From assembly GCF_033845285.1 (NCBI RefSeq), contig NZ_JAWXCX010000001.1:635495-699494 (forward strand): 64,000 bases of DNA, read 5' to 3'. Made by a program: the position numbers and the translations under genes. Numbering within the stretch: the stretch's first letter is position 1; the number at the start of each line of letters is the position of its first letter. Shown here piece by piece: positions 57,329-64,000 of this stretch. The DNA is from Marinococcus sp. PL1-022. Lineage in GTDB: Bacteria; Bacillota; Bacilli; Bacillales; Marinococcaceae. Below the pieces are notes generated by a model, which was given only the letters and a program-made list of their open reading frames with translations, was not told the origin of the DNA and did not search any database.

Positions 57329-58438
57329 ATGAGCATTGATGGAATACTGGAACGGGCATTAAACGGAGAACGACTGACAATGGACGACGCTGTGCGCTTA
57401 TATGAAAGTGATGAAATAGAGAAAATGGGAGCTGCCGCGGATGAAATAAAAAAACGCTGGCACCCGGAGCCTGTTGCCACCTTTAACATAGGACGTAATG
57501 TCAATTACACAAACGTCTGCGATACTTTCTGCCGTTTCTGTGCATTTTACCGCCGGCCGGGATCGGAAGAGGGCTACCTTCTTTCGGACGACCAGATTCT
57601 GCAGAAAATTAAAGAGCTTCAGGATGTTGGAGGAGACGAGATTCTAATGCAGGGTGGGACCAACCCGAATCTCCCATTTGAATACTATACAAACCTGCTT
57701 AAAAAAATTAAAAGCCATTTCCCAGACGTGACGATGCACTCGTTTACGCCGGCAGAAGTGTACAAAATGATGGAGGTTTCCGGTCTGTCATTAAAAGAGG
57801 TATTAACGGCTCTTCACGAAGCTGGTCTGGATTCGCTTCCAGGCGGAGGTGCCGAGATTCTCACAGAGAAGACGAGAAAACGGATCAGCCGCTTGAAATG
57901 CACGGCCGATCAGTGGATCGACTGCATGAAAATGGCTAAAGAGGTTGGTATGCACGGCACGGCAACGATGGTTATCGGCTTTGGCGAATCAAACGAAGAG
58001 CGGGCAGAACACCTGTGGCGCATTCGTGAGGCCCAGGACGAATCCAACTGCTTTTTGGCCTTCATATCCTGGACCTTCCAGCAGGATTACACAAGCATGA
58101 AAGGCGAGCGTATTACACCGGAAGGCTACCTCCGGAATGTAGCCATTTCACGCTTATTCCTGGACAACATCCCGAACTTCCAGTCCTCCTGGGTAACAGC
58201 AGGACCAGAGACAGGCAAACGCTCTCTTTCCTACGGCTGTAATGACTTTGGCAGCACCATGATGGAAGAGAATGTTGTTTCTTCAGCGGGTACCACACAC
58301 AAAGTGAACATCAACCGGATTCTTCGTTTGATACGGGAAGCAGGCTACACGCCGGCGCAGCGGAATACGAAGTACCATACACTCCGTGTGTTTGAAGGAG
58401 AAGAAAACAGCGAAAAAGACTTTGTAATGCAAAACTAA
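57329..58438 (+). CDS. mqnC: cyclic dehypoxanthinyl futalosine synthase MqnC
   Basis: MqnC is a radical-SAM enzyme of the futalosine route to menaquinone that cyclises dehypoxanthine futalosine. The 369-residue protein has the iron-sulfur motif CDTFCRFCAF (~70; C-x3-C-x2-C), GGDEILMQGGTNP (~107), LDSLPGGGAEI (~170) and WVTAGPETGKRSLSYGCNDFG-like C-terminal signatures of the MqnC/CofH group. ATG 57329 follows TGGAGGG; 19 upstream codons are rejected. MqnC is preferred to MqnE because of SLPGGGAEIL. No other mqn gene lies in the window. Confidence 0.9.
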   Translation: MSIDGILERALNGERLTMDDAVRLYESDEIEKMGAAADEIKKRWHPEPVATFNIGRNVNYTNVCDTFCRFCAFYRRPGSEEGYLLSDDQILQKIKELQDVGGDEILMQGGTNPNLPFEYYTNLLKKIKSHFPDVTMHSFTPAEVYKMMEVSGLSLKEVLTALHEAGLDSLPGGGAEILTEKTRKRISRLKCTADQWIDCMKMAKEVGMHGTATMVIGFGESNEERAEHLWRIREAQDESNCFLAFISWTFQQDYTSMKGERITPEGYLRNVAISRLFLDNIPNFQSSWVTAGPETGKRSLSYGCNDFGSTMMEENVVSSAGTTHKVNINRILRLIREAGYTPAQRNTKYHTLRVFEGEENSEKDFVMQN

Positions 58439-58493
58439 CTACAGGTTGCATGATAAGAAGCTTTTCGCTATGCTGAAATAGCGAAAAGGAAAA

Positions 58494-58725
58494 TGCAAGG
58501 ATGAGGACATGAAAATAAAACAGGCGTCCCAGAGAAGAGAACCAGGGCTGGAAGTTCTCTACGAACCGTTTTATTTTTACCCCCTCGGAGCTCCGGCAGG
58601 GAACAGCAGTATCTGCCGGCGGGCCCCCGGCCGTTACCCGGATAGAGTCGTCTCTGCGCTTGGGACGGAAACTAGGGTGGAACCGCGGCTGAGCCCGCCC
58701 CTTTCGAGGGGCGGGCTTTTTTATG
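58494..58725 (+). ncRNA. threonine T-box leader of thrS (ACC specifier)
   Basis: The T-box core AGGGTGGAACCGCGGCT is at 58674-58690. It is followed by a terminator, GCCCGCCCC...GGGGCGGGC with T6 (58692-58721), that competes with an antiterminator. Stem I can be drawn: GAGG (58503-58506) pairs with CCTC (58583-58586) and AAAATAAAAC (58512-58521) with GTTTTATTTT (58568-58577). Between these helices the 3' side of the internal loop reads TACCC, giving an ACC threonine codon at 58579-58581. Uncharged tRNA-Thr should allow read-through into thrS. Confidence 0.93.
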
Positions 58726-58769
58726 TGTTTTTTGGTTTATTACAGTTATAAAAGGAGGACAAAACCACA

Positions 58770-60710
58770 ATGGCAGAACAAACAATCACGCTCATATTTC
58801 CAGATGGGAACGAAAAATCATATGACATCGGCACAACGACAGAAGAAGTAGCCGGAGGTATCAGCTCAGGCCTGAAAAAGAGCGCACTGGCAGGAAAAAT
58901 CAACGGAAGAATGGTGGATCTCCGCACTCCGCTAAGGGAGAATGGCCAGATTGAAATCATTACGTACCAGTCTCCGGAAGGCCTTGAAGTGCTCCGGCAC
59001 AGCACCGCGCACGCAATGGCCCAGGCGGTGAAGCGCCTGTTTGATGACGTGCAGCTTGGTGTCGGCCCGGTGATTGAAAACGGGTTTTATTATGACATTG
59101 ATACGTCGCACCAACTGACGCCGGAAGACCTTCCTAAAATCGAAAAAGAGATGAATAAAATCATTGATGAGAATCTGGAAATTATTCGCGAGGAAGTGTC
59201 CAGGGAAGAAGCAGTCCGCTTTTTTAAAGAGCTTGGCGACGAGCTGAAGCTGGAATTAATTGAAGATATCCCTGAAGGAGAACAGATCGCGCTTTACCGG
59301 CAGGGAGAATTTGTCGATTTATGCCGCGGCGTTCATGTACCGCAGACATCCAAACTGAAAAAGTTTAAGCTGATGAACATCTCCGGGGCTTACTGGCGCG
59401 GAGACAGCAATAACAAAATGCTGCAGCGTATTTACGGCACCGCCTTTGAAAAGCAGTCCCAGCTTGATGATCATTTGAAAATGCTCGAAGAAGCCAAAGA
59501 ACGCGATCACCGTAAAATCGGCAGAGAGCTCGACATATTTACGACAAGTCAGACAGTCGGACAGGGGCTTCCGCTCTGGCTTCCAAACGGTGCCACAATC
59601 CGTCGGATTATTGAGCGCTACATTGTAGATAAAGAAGTACGCCTCGGCTATGATCACGTGTATACGCCAGTGCTTGGTTCCTCCGAGCTGTATAAAACGT
59701 CGGGCCACTGGGACCACTATCAGGATGATATGTTTCCACCGATTGAAATGGACAATGAAACCCTCGTGCTTAGGCCGATGAACTGTCCGCACCATATGAT
59801 GGTCTATAAAAATAAAAAGCACAGCTATCGCGATCTACCGGTCCGCATCGCAGAACTCGGAACGATGCACCGTTATGAAAAATCCGGGTCGCTTGCCGGC
59901 CTGCAGCGCGTGCGGGCGATGACATTAAACGATGGTCACATTTTTGCCCGCCCGGATCAGCTGAAGGATGAATTCATCCGTGCAGTGCGGCTTGTCCGTG
60001 AAGTCTACCATGATTTTGGCATTAAGGATTACACCTTCCGGCTTTCGTACCGGGATCCGGAGGATAAAGAAAAATACGTGGATGACGACCAGATGTGGGA
60101 AAATTCCGAGCGTATTCTGAAGGAAGCGATGGATGCGATTGACGCTGAATATGTGGAAGCAGAAGGGGAAGCAGCATTTTACGGCCCGAAGCTCGATGTC
60201 CAGGTAAAAACAGCGATGGGCAAGGAAGAGACGCTCTCCACCGTCCAGATCGACACCCACCTTCCTGAACGTTTTGATCTCACGTATGTTGGAAGTGACG
60301 GAGGCGAGCATCGTCCGGTAGTAGTCCATCGGGGTATTGTGTCCACGATGGAGCGCTTTATCGCCTTTCTGCTTGAAGAATACAAAGGCGCTCTGCCGAC
60401 GTGGCTTTCTCCTGTTCAGGTGAAAATTATACCGGTTTCGCCTGACGTTCATCTCGACTACGCGAAAGAAGTGGAAATGGCGCTGCAGGCATCAGATGTC
60501 CGGGTGGAAGTGGATACGAGGGATGAAAAGCTCGGCTACAAAATCCGGGAAGCCCAGACGCAGAAAATCCCTTATATGCTTGTGCTTGGCGACAAAGAGC
60601 AGGAAGCAAATGCCGTAAATGTACGCAGATACGGTCAGCAGGATTCACAATCACAGCCGCTGAATGATTTTGTGGAAAATGTAACAGCGGCTATTAATGA
60701 ATATCGTTAA
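58770..60710 (+). CDS. thrS: threonyl-tRNA synthetase
   Basis: ThrS charges tRNA-Thr. The 646-residue class II synthetase has an N-terminal TGS domain (1-62), an editing domain with [15 protein letters not shown] (~73) and [12 protein letters not shown] (~182), a catalytic core with motif 2 [21 protein letters not shown] (~365; zinc ligands in [10 protein letters not shown]) and an anticodon-binding domain (~545-640). It is controlled by the T-box upstream. AAGGAGG precedes ATG 58770. Confidence 0.98.
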   Translation: MAEQTITLIFPDGNEKSYDIGTTTEEVAGGISSGLKKSALAGKINGRMVDLRTPLRENGQIEIITYQSPEGLEVLRHSTAHAMAQAVKRLFDDVQLGVGPVIENGFYYDIDTSHQLTPEDLPKIEKEMNKIIDENLEIIREEVSREEAVRFFKELGDELKLELIEDIPEGEQIALYRQGEFVDLCRGVHVPQTSKLKKFKLMNISGAYWRGDSNNKMLQRIYGTAFEKQSQLDDHLKMLEEAKERDHRKIGRELDIFTTSQTVGQGLPLWLPNGATIRRIIERYIVDKEVRLGYDHVYTPVLGSSELYKTSGHWDHYQDDMFPPIEMDNETLVLRPMNCPHHMMVYKNKKHSYRDLPVRIAELGTMHRYEKSGSLAGLQRVRAMTLNDGHIFARPDQLKDEFIRAVRLVREVYHDFGIKDYTFRLSYRDPEDKEKYVDDDQMWENSERILKEAMDAIDAEYVEAEGEAAFYGPKLDVQVKTAMGKEETLSTVQIDTHLPERFDLTYVGSDGGEHRPVVVHRGIVSTMERFIAFLLEEYKGALPTWLSPVQVKIIPVSPDVHLDYAKEVEMALQASDVRVEVDTRDEKLGYKIREAQTQKIPYMLVLGDKEQEANAVNVRRYGQQDSQSQPLNDFVENVTAAINEYR

Positions 60711-60715
60711 AGTGG

Positions 60716-60744
60716 TTGACGTCCTAATAGGCACGTGCTAAGAT
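60716..60744 (+). promoter_or_regulatory. sigma-A promoter of infC-rpmI-rplT
   Basis: TTGACG (60716-60721), 17-nt spacer, TAAGAT (60739-60744), beginning 6 bp after the thrS stop. Confidence 0.75.
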
Positions 60745-60750
60745 ATCCTA

Positions 60751-60966
60751 GTGTGAAAATAATTAATCCCTAAAGAAGAAGCGCCCGCTTCTCACCTGAC
60801 CGACAAACGTTGGCTGGTTATTATCAATATATTGAATGTGTAGATCATATATTCTATATACGTGTGGGCGCTTCTCTGTTTCAGAGGGTGTCTGCACGTT
60901 TTTTCGTTGTGCCAATGGTATGTATTTGCGTGGAAGCCCCGCGCACTAAATTTCTGGAGGTGGCTT
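60751..60966 (+). ncRNA. L20-type autoregulatory leader of infC-rpmI-rplT
   Basis: A leader of about 215 nt precedes infC. GAAGCGCCC (60778-60787) can pair over ~75 nt with GGGCGCTTC (60866-60875). Downstream, GCAC-GTTTTTTCGTT-GTGC with a T-run (60895-60914) looks like the attenuator. In B. subtilis ribosomal protein L20 binds this leader and promotes termination. The call rests on position, length and the long-range pairing. Confidence 0.75.
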
Positions 60967-61521
60967 ATTATTCGTAAGGACCAAAAGGTAAACGAGGGCA
61001 TCCGTGCCCGTGAAGTTCGACTCATCGACGCTAACGGAGAGCAGCTTGGAGTAAAATCAAGAAACGAAGCTTTAGAGCTGGCCGGGAAAGAAAACCTTGA
61101 CCTTGTTCTTGTTGCTCCAAACGCGAAACCGCCTGTCTGCCGTATTATGGATTACGGTAAATATCGTTTTGAACAACAGAAAAAAGATAAAGAAGCCCGG
61201 AAAAAGCAAAAAACGATCAACGTGAAAGAAGTTCGTTTGAGCCCGAGCATTGAAGAACACGACTTTAATACAAAGCTGCGTAACGCACGCAAGTTTTTGT
61301 CCAAAGGCGATAAAGTGAAAGCAGCTATCCGCTTCCGTGGTCGTATGATCACACACTCTGATATCGGTAAGGAAGTACTTGACCGGTTTGCCAAAGAATG
61401 TGAAGACGTGAGTACGATCGAAACGAAGCCGAAAATGGATGGCCGCAGCATGTTCCTCATGCTCGCTCCAAAAGCGGAGCAGGAACGGGAACAAAAAGAA
61501 GAATCCAGCAAAGAAGAATAG
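60967..61521 (+). CDS. infC: translation initiation factor IF-3, non-canonical ATT start
   Basis: IF-3 prevents premature 50S joining and checks the initiator codon. The 184-residue protein has the N-terminal domain [36 protein letters not shown]-type linker (~50-70) and the C-terminal domain [18 protein letters not shown] (~82). No ATG, GTG or TTG is in frame near GGAGGTGG (60957-60964). ATT 60967, 6-9 nt downstream, aligns with the MISKD-type start of Bacillus IF-3, so a rare AUU start is inferred. An upstream GTG at 60862 lies inside the leader hairpin and is rejected. Confidence 0.93.
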   Translation: MIRKDQKVNEGIRAREVRLIDANGEQLGVKSRNEALELAGKENLDLVLVAPNAKPPVCRIMDYGKYRFEQQKKDKEARKKQKTINVKEVRLSPSIEEHDFNTKLRNARKFLSKGDKVKAAIRFRGRMITHSDIGKEVLDRFAKECEDVSTIETKPKMDGRSMFLMLAPKAEQEREQKEESSKEE

Positions 61522-61564
61522 ACAGCGGTTTTTTCCGTTATATTAAAAAAGGAGGATGTCACTT

Positions 61565-61768
61565 ATGCCAAAAATGAAATCTCACCGCGGAGCAGCAAAA
61601 CGTTTTCGCAAAACAGGAAGCGGCCGTGTAAAACGCGCACGCGCATTCACGAGCCATATGTTTTCGCATAAATCCCAAAAGCAAAAGCGTAACCTTCGTA
61701 AGCCGGAGCTTGTTTCCAAGTCCGACTACAAGCGTATCAAGACACTACTGCCGAAAACGAAAAAATAA
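61565..61768 (+). CDS. rpmI: 50S ribosomal protein L35
   Basis: This 67-residue basic protein has the family sequence [20 protein letters not shown] and ends [12 protein letters not shown] 61565 follows AAGGAGG by 8 nt; three upstream codons cover the ribosome binding site. It is the middle gene of the infC operon. Confidence 0.98.
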   Translation: MPKMKSHRGAAKRFRKTGSGRVKRARAFTSHMFSHKSQKQKRNLRKPELVSKSDYKRIKTLLPKTKK

Positions 61769-61809
61769 GCACGGTCAAATAATTGAGATAATCTAAGGAG
61801 GGGTTGACG

Positions 61810-62163
61810 ATGCCAAGAGTAAAAGGCGGATATGTGGCACGTCGCAGACGTAAACGAGTATTAAAACTCGCGAAAGGGTATAGAGGTTCTAAGCACAGAC
61901 TGTTTAAAACAGCACAGGAACAGGTAATGAAGTCCCTGCAGTATGCTTACCGGGACCGTCGCCAGCGCAAGCGCGAATTCCGTAAGCTGTGGATTGCACG
62001 CATTAACGCAGCAGCGCGGTTGAACGGCTTATCCTACAGCCGCATGATGCATGGCCTGAAGCAGGGCGGTATCCAAATGAACCGTAAAATGCTCGCAGAT
62101 CTTGCAGTAAATGATGAAAAAGCATTTGCAGAGCTTGCTGAAAAAGCGAAATCAAACTTATAA
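61810..62163 (+). CDS. rplT: 50S ribosomal protein L20
   Basis: This 117-residue protein is needed early in 50S assembly and represses its own operon. It starts [20 protein letters not shown] and contains [13 protein letters not shown] and [12 protein letters not shown]-like [25 protein letters not shown] precedes ATG 61810. The operon ends at the terminator at 62170. Confidence 0.98.
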   Translation: MPRVKGGYVARRRRKRVLKLAKGYRGSKHRLFKTAQEQVMKSLQYAYRDRRQRKREFRKLWIARINAAARLNGLSYSRMMHGLKQGGIQMNRKMLADLAVNDEKAFAELAEKAKSNL

Positions 62164-62169
62164 TTAAAC

Positions 62170-62207
62170 AAAAAGCGGAACGCCTCATTACGGGCGCTCC
62201 GCTTTTT
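62170..62207. terminator. bidirectional terminator between rplT and ysdB
   Basis: AAAAAGCGGAaCGCC pairs with GGCGcTCCGCTTTTT; runs of A and T on both sides let it serve the convergent genes. Confidence 0.92.
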
Positions 62208-62613
62208 AATGTTTTTCCGGCTGTGTTGCTTCAAGCTTTTGCATGAACTCTTTCACCGGACTGTTCCACTCGATGGCAGCTTCCGGGTAAAGTGAAAGAA
62301 TTTCCCGTTCGAGAAAGGTGAAATCCTCGCGCTGAAAGCCACGCAAATGCTCGCTTTCAATCACCCAGAGCGAAATAGTAACCACTTCAAATGCTTTTTC
62401 GGTTGTACCTACGTATTTTTCGCCTTCAAACATGACGCCTTTGTGGGTAGCCAGTAGATTTTTCCGTACATTTTGCTGGTCATCAAGCAGATAGAATTGT
62501 TTTTTATGGTGGGCTGCTTCCAGTTTTCTTCTTGAATTATTCCAGTATCTCCAAAACGAGTATATGATAATAACAAGCGCGATCAACAGCAGCACCCGCA
62601 AAAGAATACCCAA
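62206..62613 (-). CDS. ysdB: sigma-W pathway protein YsdB
   Basis: This 135-residue protein has one N-terminal transmembrane segment (~4-24, LLRVLLLIALVIIIYSFW) followed by a basic stretch and a soluble domain with FLERE and LSLYPEAAIEW. Function unknown; the B. subtilis counterpart belongs to the sigma-W envelope-stress regulon. TTG 62613 lies 6 nt after GAGGAGGGTG. A sigma-W-type promoter is visible upstream. Unlike the usual arrangement it is convergent with rplT here. Confidence 0.85.
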   Translation of the reverse strand: MGILLRVLLLIALVIIIYSFWRYWNNSRRKLEAAHHKKQFYLLDDQQNVRKNLLATHKGVMFEGEKYVGTTEKAFEVVTISLWVIESEHLRGFQREDFTFLEREILSLYPEAAIEWNSPVKEFMQKLEATQPEKH

Positions 62614-62674
62614 TCTTTACACCCTCCTCTGCATCTATCGGATTAAGCGCACATAAGCCTTGTCATTTCTAATA

Positions 62675-62702
62675 TATACGAACAGTATATTAAAAAGTTT
62701 CA
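62675..62702 (-). promoter_or_regulatory. sigma-W-type promoter of ysdB
   Basis: On the minus strand TGAAAC (62702-62697), 16 nt, CGTATA (62680-62675). This is a perfect match to the sigma-W consensus TGAAAC-N16-CGTA, 62 bp upstream of ysdB. Confidence 0.82.
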
Positions 62703-62879
62703 CAGGTTCCCGGGTATGATAGATTATGTTTGAGCCCTGCGGCAAAGTTCTTTATACTGAATATGGAAGAACCCGCACCACAACGCTTGTACTGATGAAA
62801 ATATTAATGCGGCTCATTAATAATATTTTCCCTTTGCATGTGTGTGTAAAACAACCGTACATAAAGGAGGCAGCATGAA

Positions 62880-63968
62880 ATGGCAGAATTAGATTCAACA
62901 TTGCAGATGCTAAAGGACCTCACGGACGCAAACGGCGTTCCGGGGAACGAACAGGAACCAAGAAAAGTGATGACCCAGTATATTTCTCCTTACGCCGATG
63001 AAATGAGCACTGATCGGCTGGGGAGTCTGATTGCTAAAAAAACCGGCCAGGCCGGGGGCCCGAAATTAATGATTACCGGGCATTTGGACGAAATTGGTTT
63101 TATGATATCGGGAATCGATGAGAATGGCTTTTTGAAATTCCAGACCCTCGGGGGATGGTGGAGCCAGGTGATGCTCGCCCAGCGGGTGAAGGTAATGACG
63201 AGAAAAGGAAACATTACCGGCGTCATCGGCTCGAAGCCGCCACATATTCTGCCGGCGGAGCAGCGTAAGAAGGCGATGGAAATTAAAGATATGTTCATCG
63301 ATATCGGTGCTTCAAGTAAGGAAGAAGCAGAGTCATTCGGCGTGCGTCCTGGGGACTCAGTCGTGCCGGTATGTGATTTTGAAGTGATGAACAATGAAAA
63401 ATTACTGATGGCGAAAGCCTGGGACAACCGTATTGGCTGTGCTATCGCGATTGAGGTACTGAAGCGACTCGAAAACGAATCCCATCCGAATGAAATTTAC
63501 GGTGTCGGGGCTGTGCAGGAGGAAGTCGGACTGCGCGGAGCGAAAACAGCAACCAACCTGATTCAGCCGGATATCGGATTTGCGGTCGATGTAGGCATTG
63601 CCGGGGATACGCCGGGTGTCACAAGTAATGACGCCAGAGCGAAAATCGGTAAAGGACCACAGCTTCTTATGATGGATGCCTCCGTTATCGCACACAAAGG
63701 GCTGCGTGATTTCGTTGTCGGTGTGGCTGAAGAAAAGGAAATTCCTTTTCAGTTTGACATGATGGCAAACGGCGGCACAGATGCAGGATCTATTCACCTG
63801 TCCGGTGAAGGAGTACCGGCTATGGCCATTACGATTCCGACCCGCTATATTCATACGCATGCAGCTATTCTTCACAGGGATGACTTTGAGCATGCCGTGC
63901 AGTTAATCGTAGAAATTGCAAAGCGTTTAGACCGCGACACAGTAGAGTCATTAACGTACGAAGGATAA
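62880..63968 (+). CDS. ysdC: M42 family metallopeptidase (glutamyl aminopeptidase type, YsdC)
   Basis: This 362-residue dinuclear metal aminopeptidase shows the family metal motifs GHLDEIGFM (~67), the bridging aspartate in [10 protein letters not shown] (~183), the catalytic glutamates in [11 protein letters not shown] (~214), [11 protein letters not shown] (~237) and the final histidine in TRYIHTHAA (~322). M42 enzymes trim acidic or hydrophobic N-terminal residues and form dodecameric shells. AAAGGAGG precedes ATG 62880. It is divergent from ysdB. Confidence 0.94.
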   Translation: MAELDSTLQMLKDLTDANGVPGNEQEPRKVMTQYISPYADEMSTDRLGSLIAKKTGQAGGPKLMITGHLDEIGFMISGIDENGFLKFQTLGGWWSQVMLAQRVKVMTRKGNITGVIGSKPPHILPAEQRKKAMEIKDMFIDIGASSKEEAESFGVRPGDSVVPVCDFEVMNNEKLLMAKAWDNRIGCAIAIEVLKRLENESHPNEIYGVGAVQEEVGLRGAKTATNLIQPDIGFAVDVGIAGDTPGVTSNDARAKIGKGPQLLMMDASVIAHKGLRDFVVGVAEEKEIPFQFDMMANGGTDAGSIHLSGEGVPAMAITIPTRYIHTHAAILHRDDFEHAVQLIVEIAKRLDRDTVESLTYEG

Positions 63969-64000
63969 AAACGCAGCCTTTCTGTCCACAATGGATGGAA

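Noticed and set aside
60862-60966. GTG start giving IF-3 a 35-residue extension
   Set aside because: The GTG lies in the leader hairpin, has no ribosome binding site, and IF-3 homologues begin at the downstream ATT.

Overview
The window is a chromosomal segment of a low-to-mid GC Gram-positive bacterium of the order Bacillales. The gene order (rpsD, ezrA, nifZ-thiI, sppA, tpx, ytxK-ackA, argGH, ytkL, ytoI, nrnA, dnaE, malic enzyme, accDA, pfkA-pyk, citZ-icd-mdh, phoPR, polA-mutM-coaE, gapB, speD, nrdR-dnaB-dnaI, thrS, infC-rpmI-rplT, ysdB, ysdC) follows the Bacillus subtilis map. Two things point to a halo- or alkaliphilic Bacillaceae relative rather than B. subtilis itself: an mqnC gene of the futalosine menaquinone route, and rather acidic proteins. 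That placement is inference; there is no rRNA gene in the window to settle it.

Layout. 1-1146: GC-rich end of an ISL3-type insertion sequence, abutting the rpsD terminator. 1191-3464 (minus): rpsD with its own promoter and a long leader, then hisJ and a free methionine-sulfoxide reductase. 3735-11693 (plus): ezrA, cysteine desulfurase + thiI, an amidohydrolase, sppA, an RDD membrane protein and tpx. 11700-18100: a very AT-rich accessory island inserted between tpx and ytxK. 18301-30691: ytxK-ackA, a Lon-like protease, argGH, a universal stress protein, an SDR, ytkL, ytoI and nrnA. 30733-47914: dnaE, malic enzyme, accDA, pfkA-pyk, fxsA, a DUF441 protein, the citZ-icd-mdh TCA cluster and phoPR. 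48178-63968: polA-mutM-coaE, gapB, speD, nrdR-dnaB-dnaI, mqnC, thrS behind a threonine T-box, infC-rpmI-rplT behind an L20-type leader, ysdB and an M42 peptidase.

The island is the least ordinary part. It carries a Gabija-type anti-phage pair: GajA-like OLD ATPase/TOPRIM nuclease and GajB-like UvrD helicase, overlapping and both starting with TTG. Upstream lie two adjacent genes I do not recognise: a membrane-anchored coiled-coil protein and a soluble helical protein. Between the two pairs sit what looks like the fused ends of a large serine recombinase and a frameshifted small antisense gene. The two unknown genes are the best candidates here for something undescribed.

The rest is core metabolism and replication. 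Glycolysis (pfkA, pyk), gluconeogenesis (gapB), pyruvate/malate interconversion (malic enzyme), acetate overflow (ackA), fatty-acid initiation (accDA) and the first TCA steps (citZ, icd, mdh) sit beside the replication genes dnaE, polA, dnaB and dnaI. Several regulatory RNAs and sites can be read directly: the rpsD leader, the thrS T-box with an ACC specifier, the infC leader with an AUU-type start, a sigma-W-type promoter before ysdB, a candidate ArgR box before argG and a long leader before speD.
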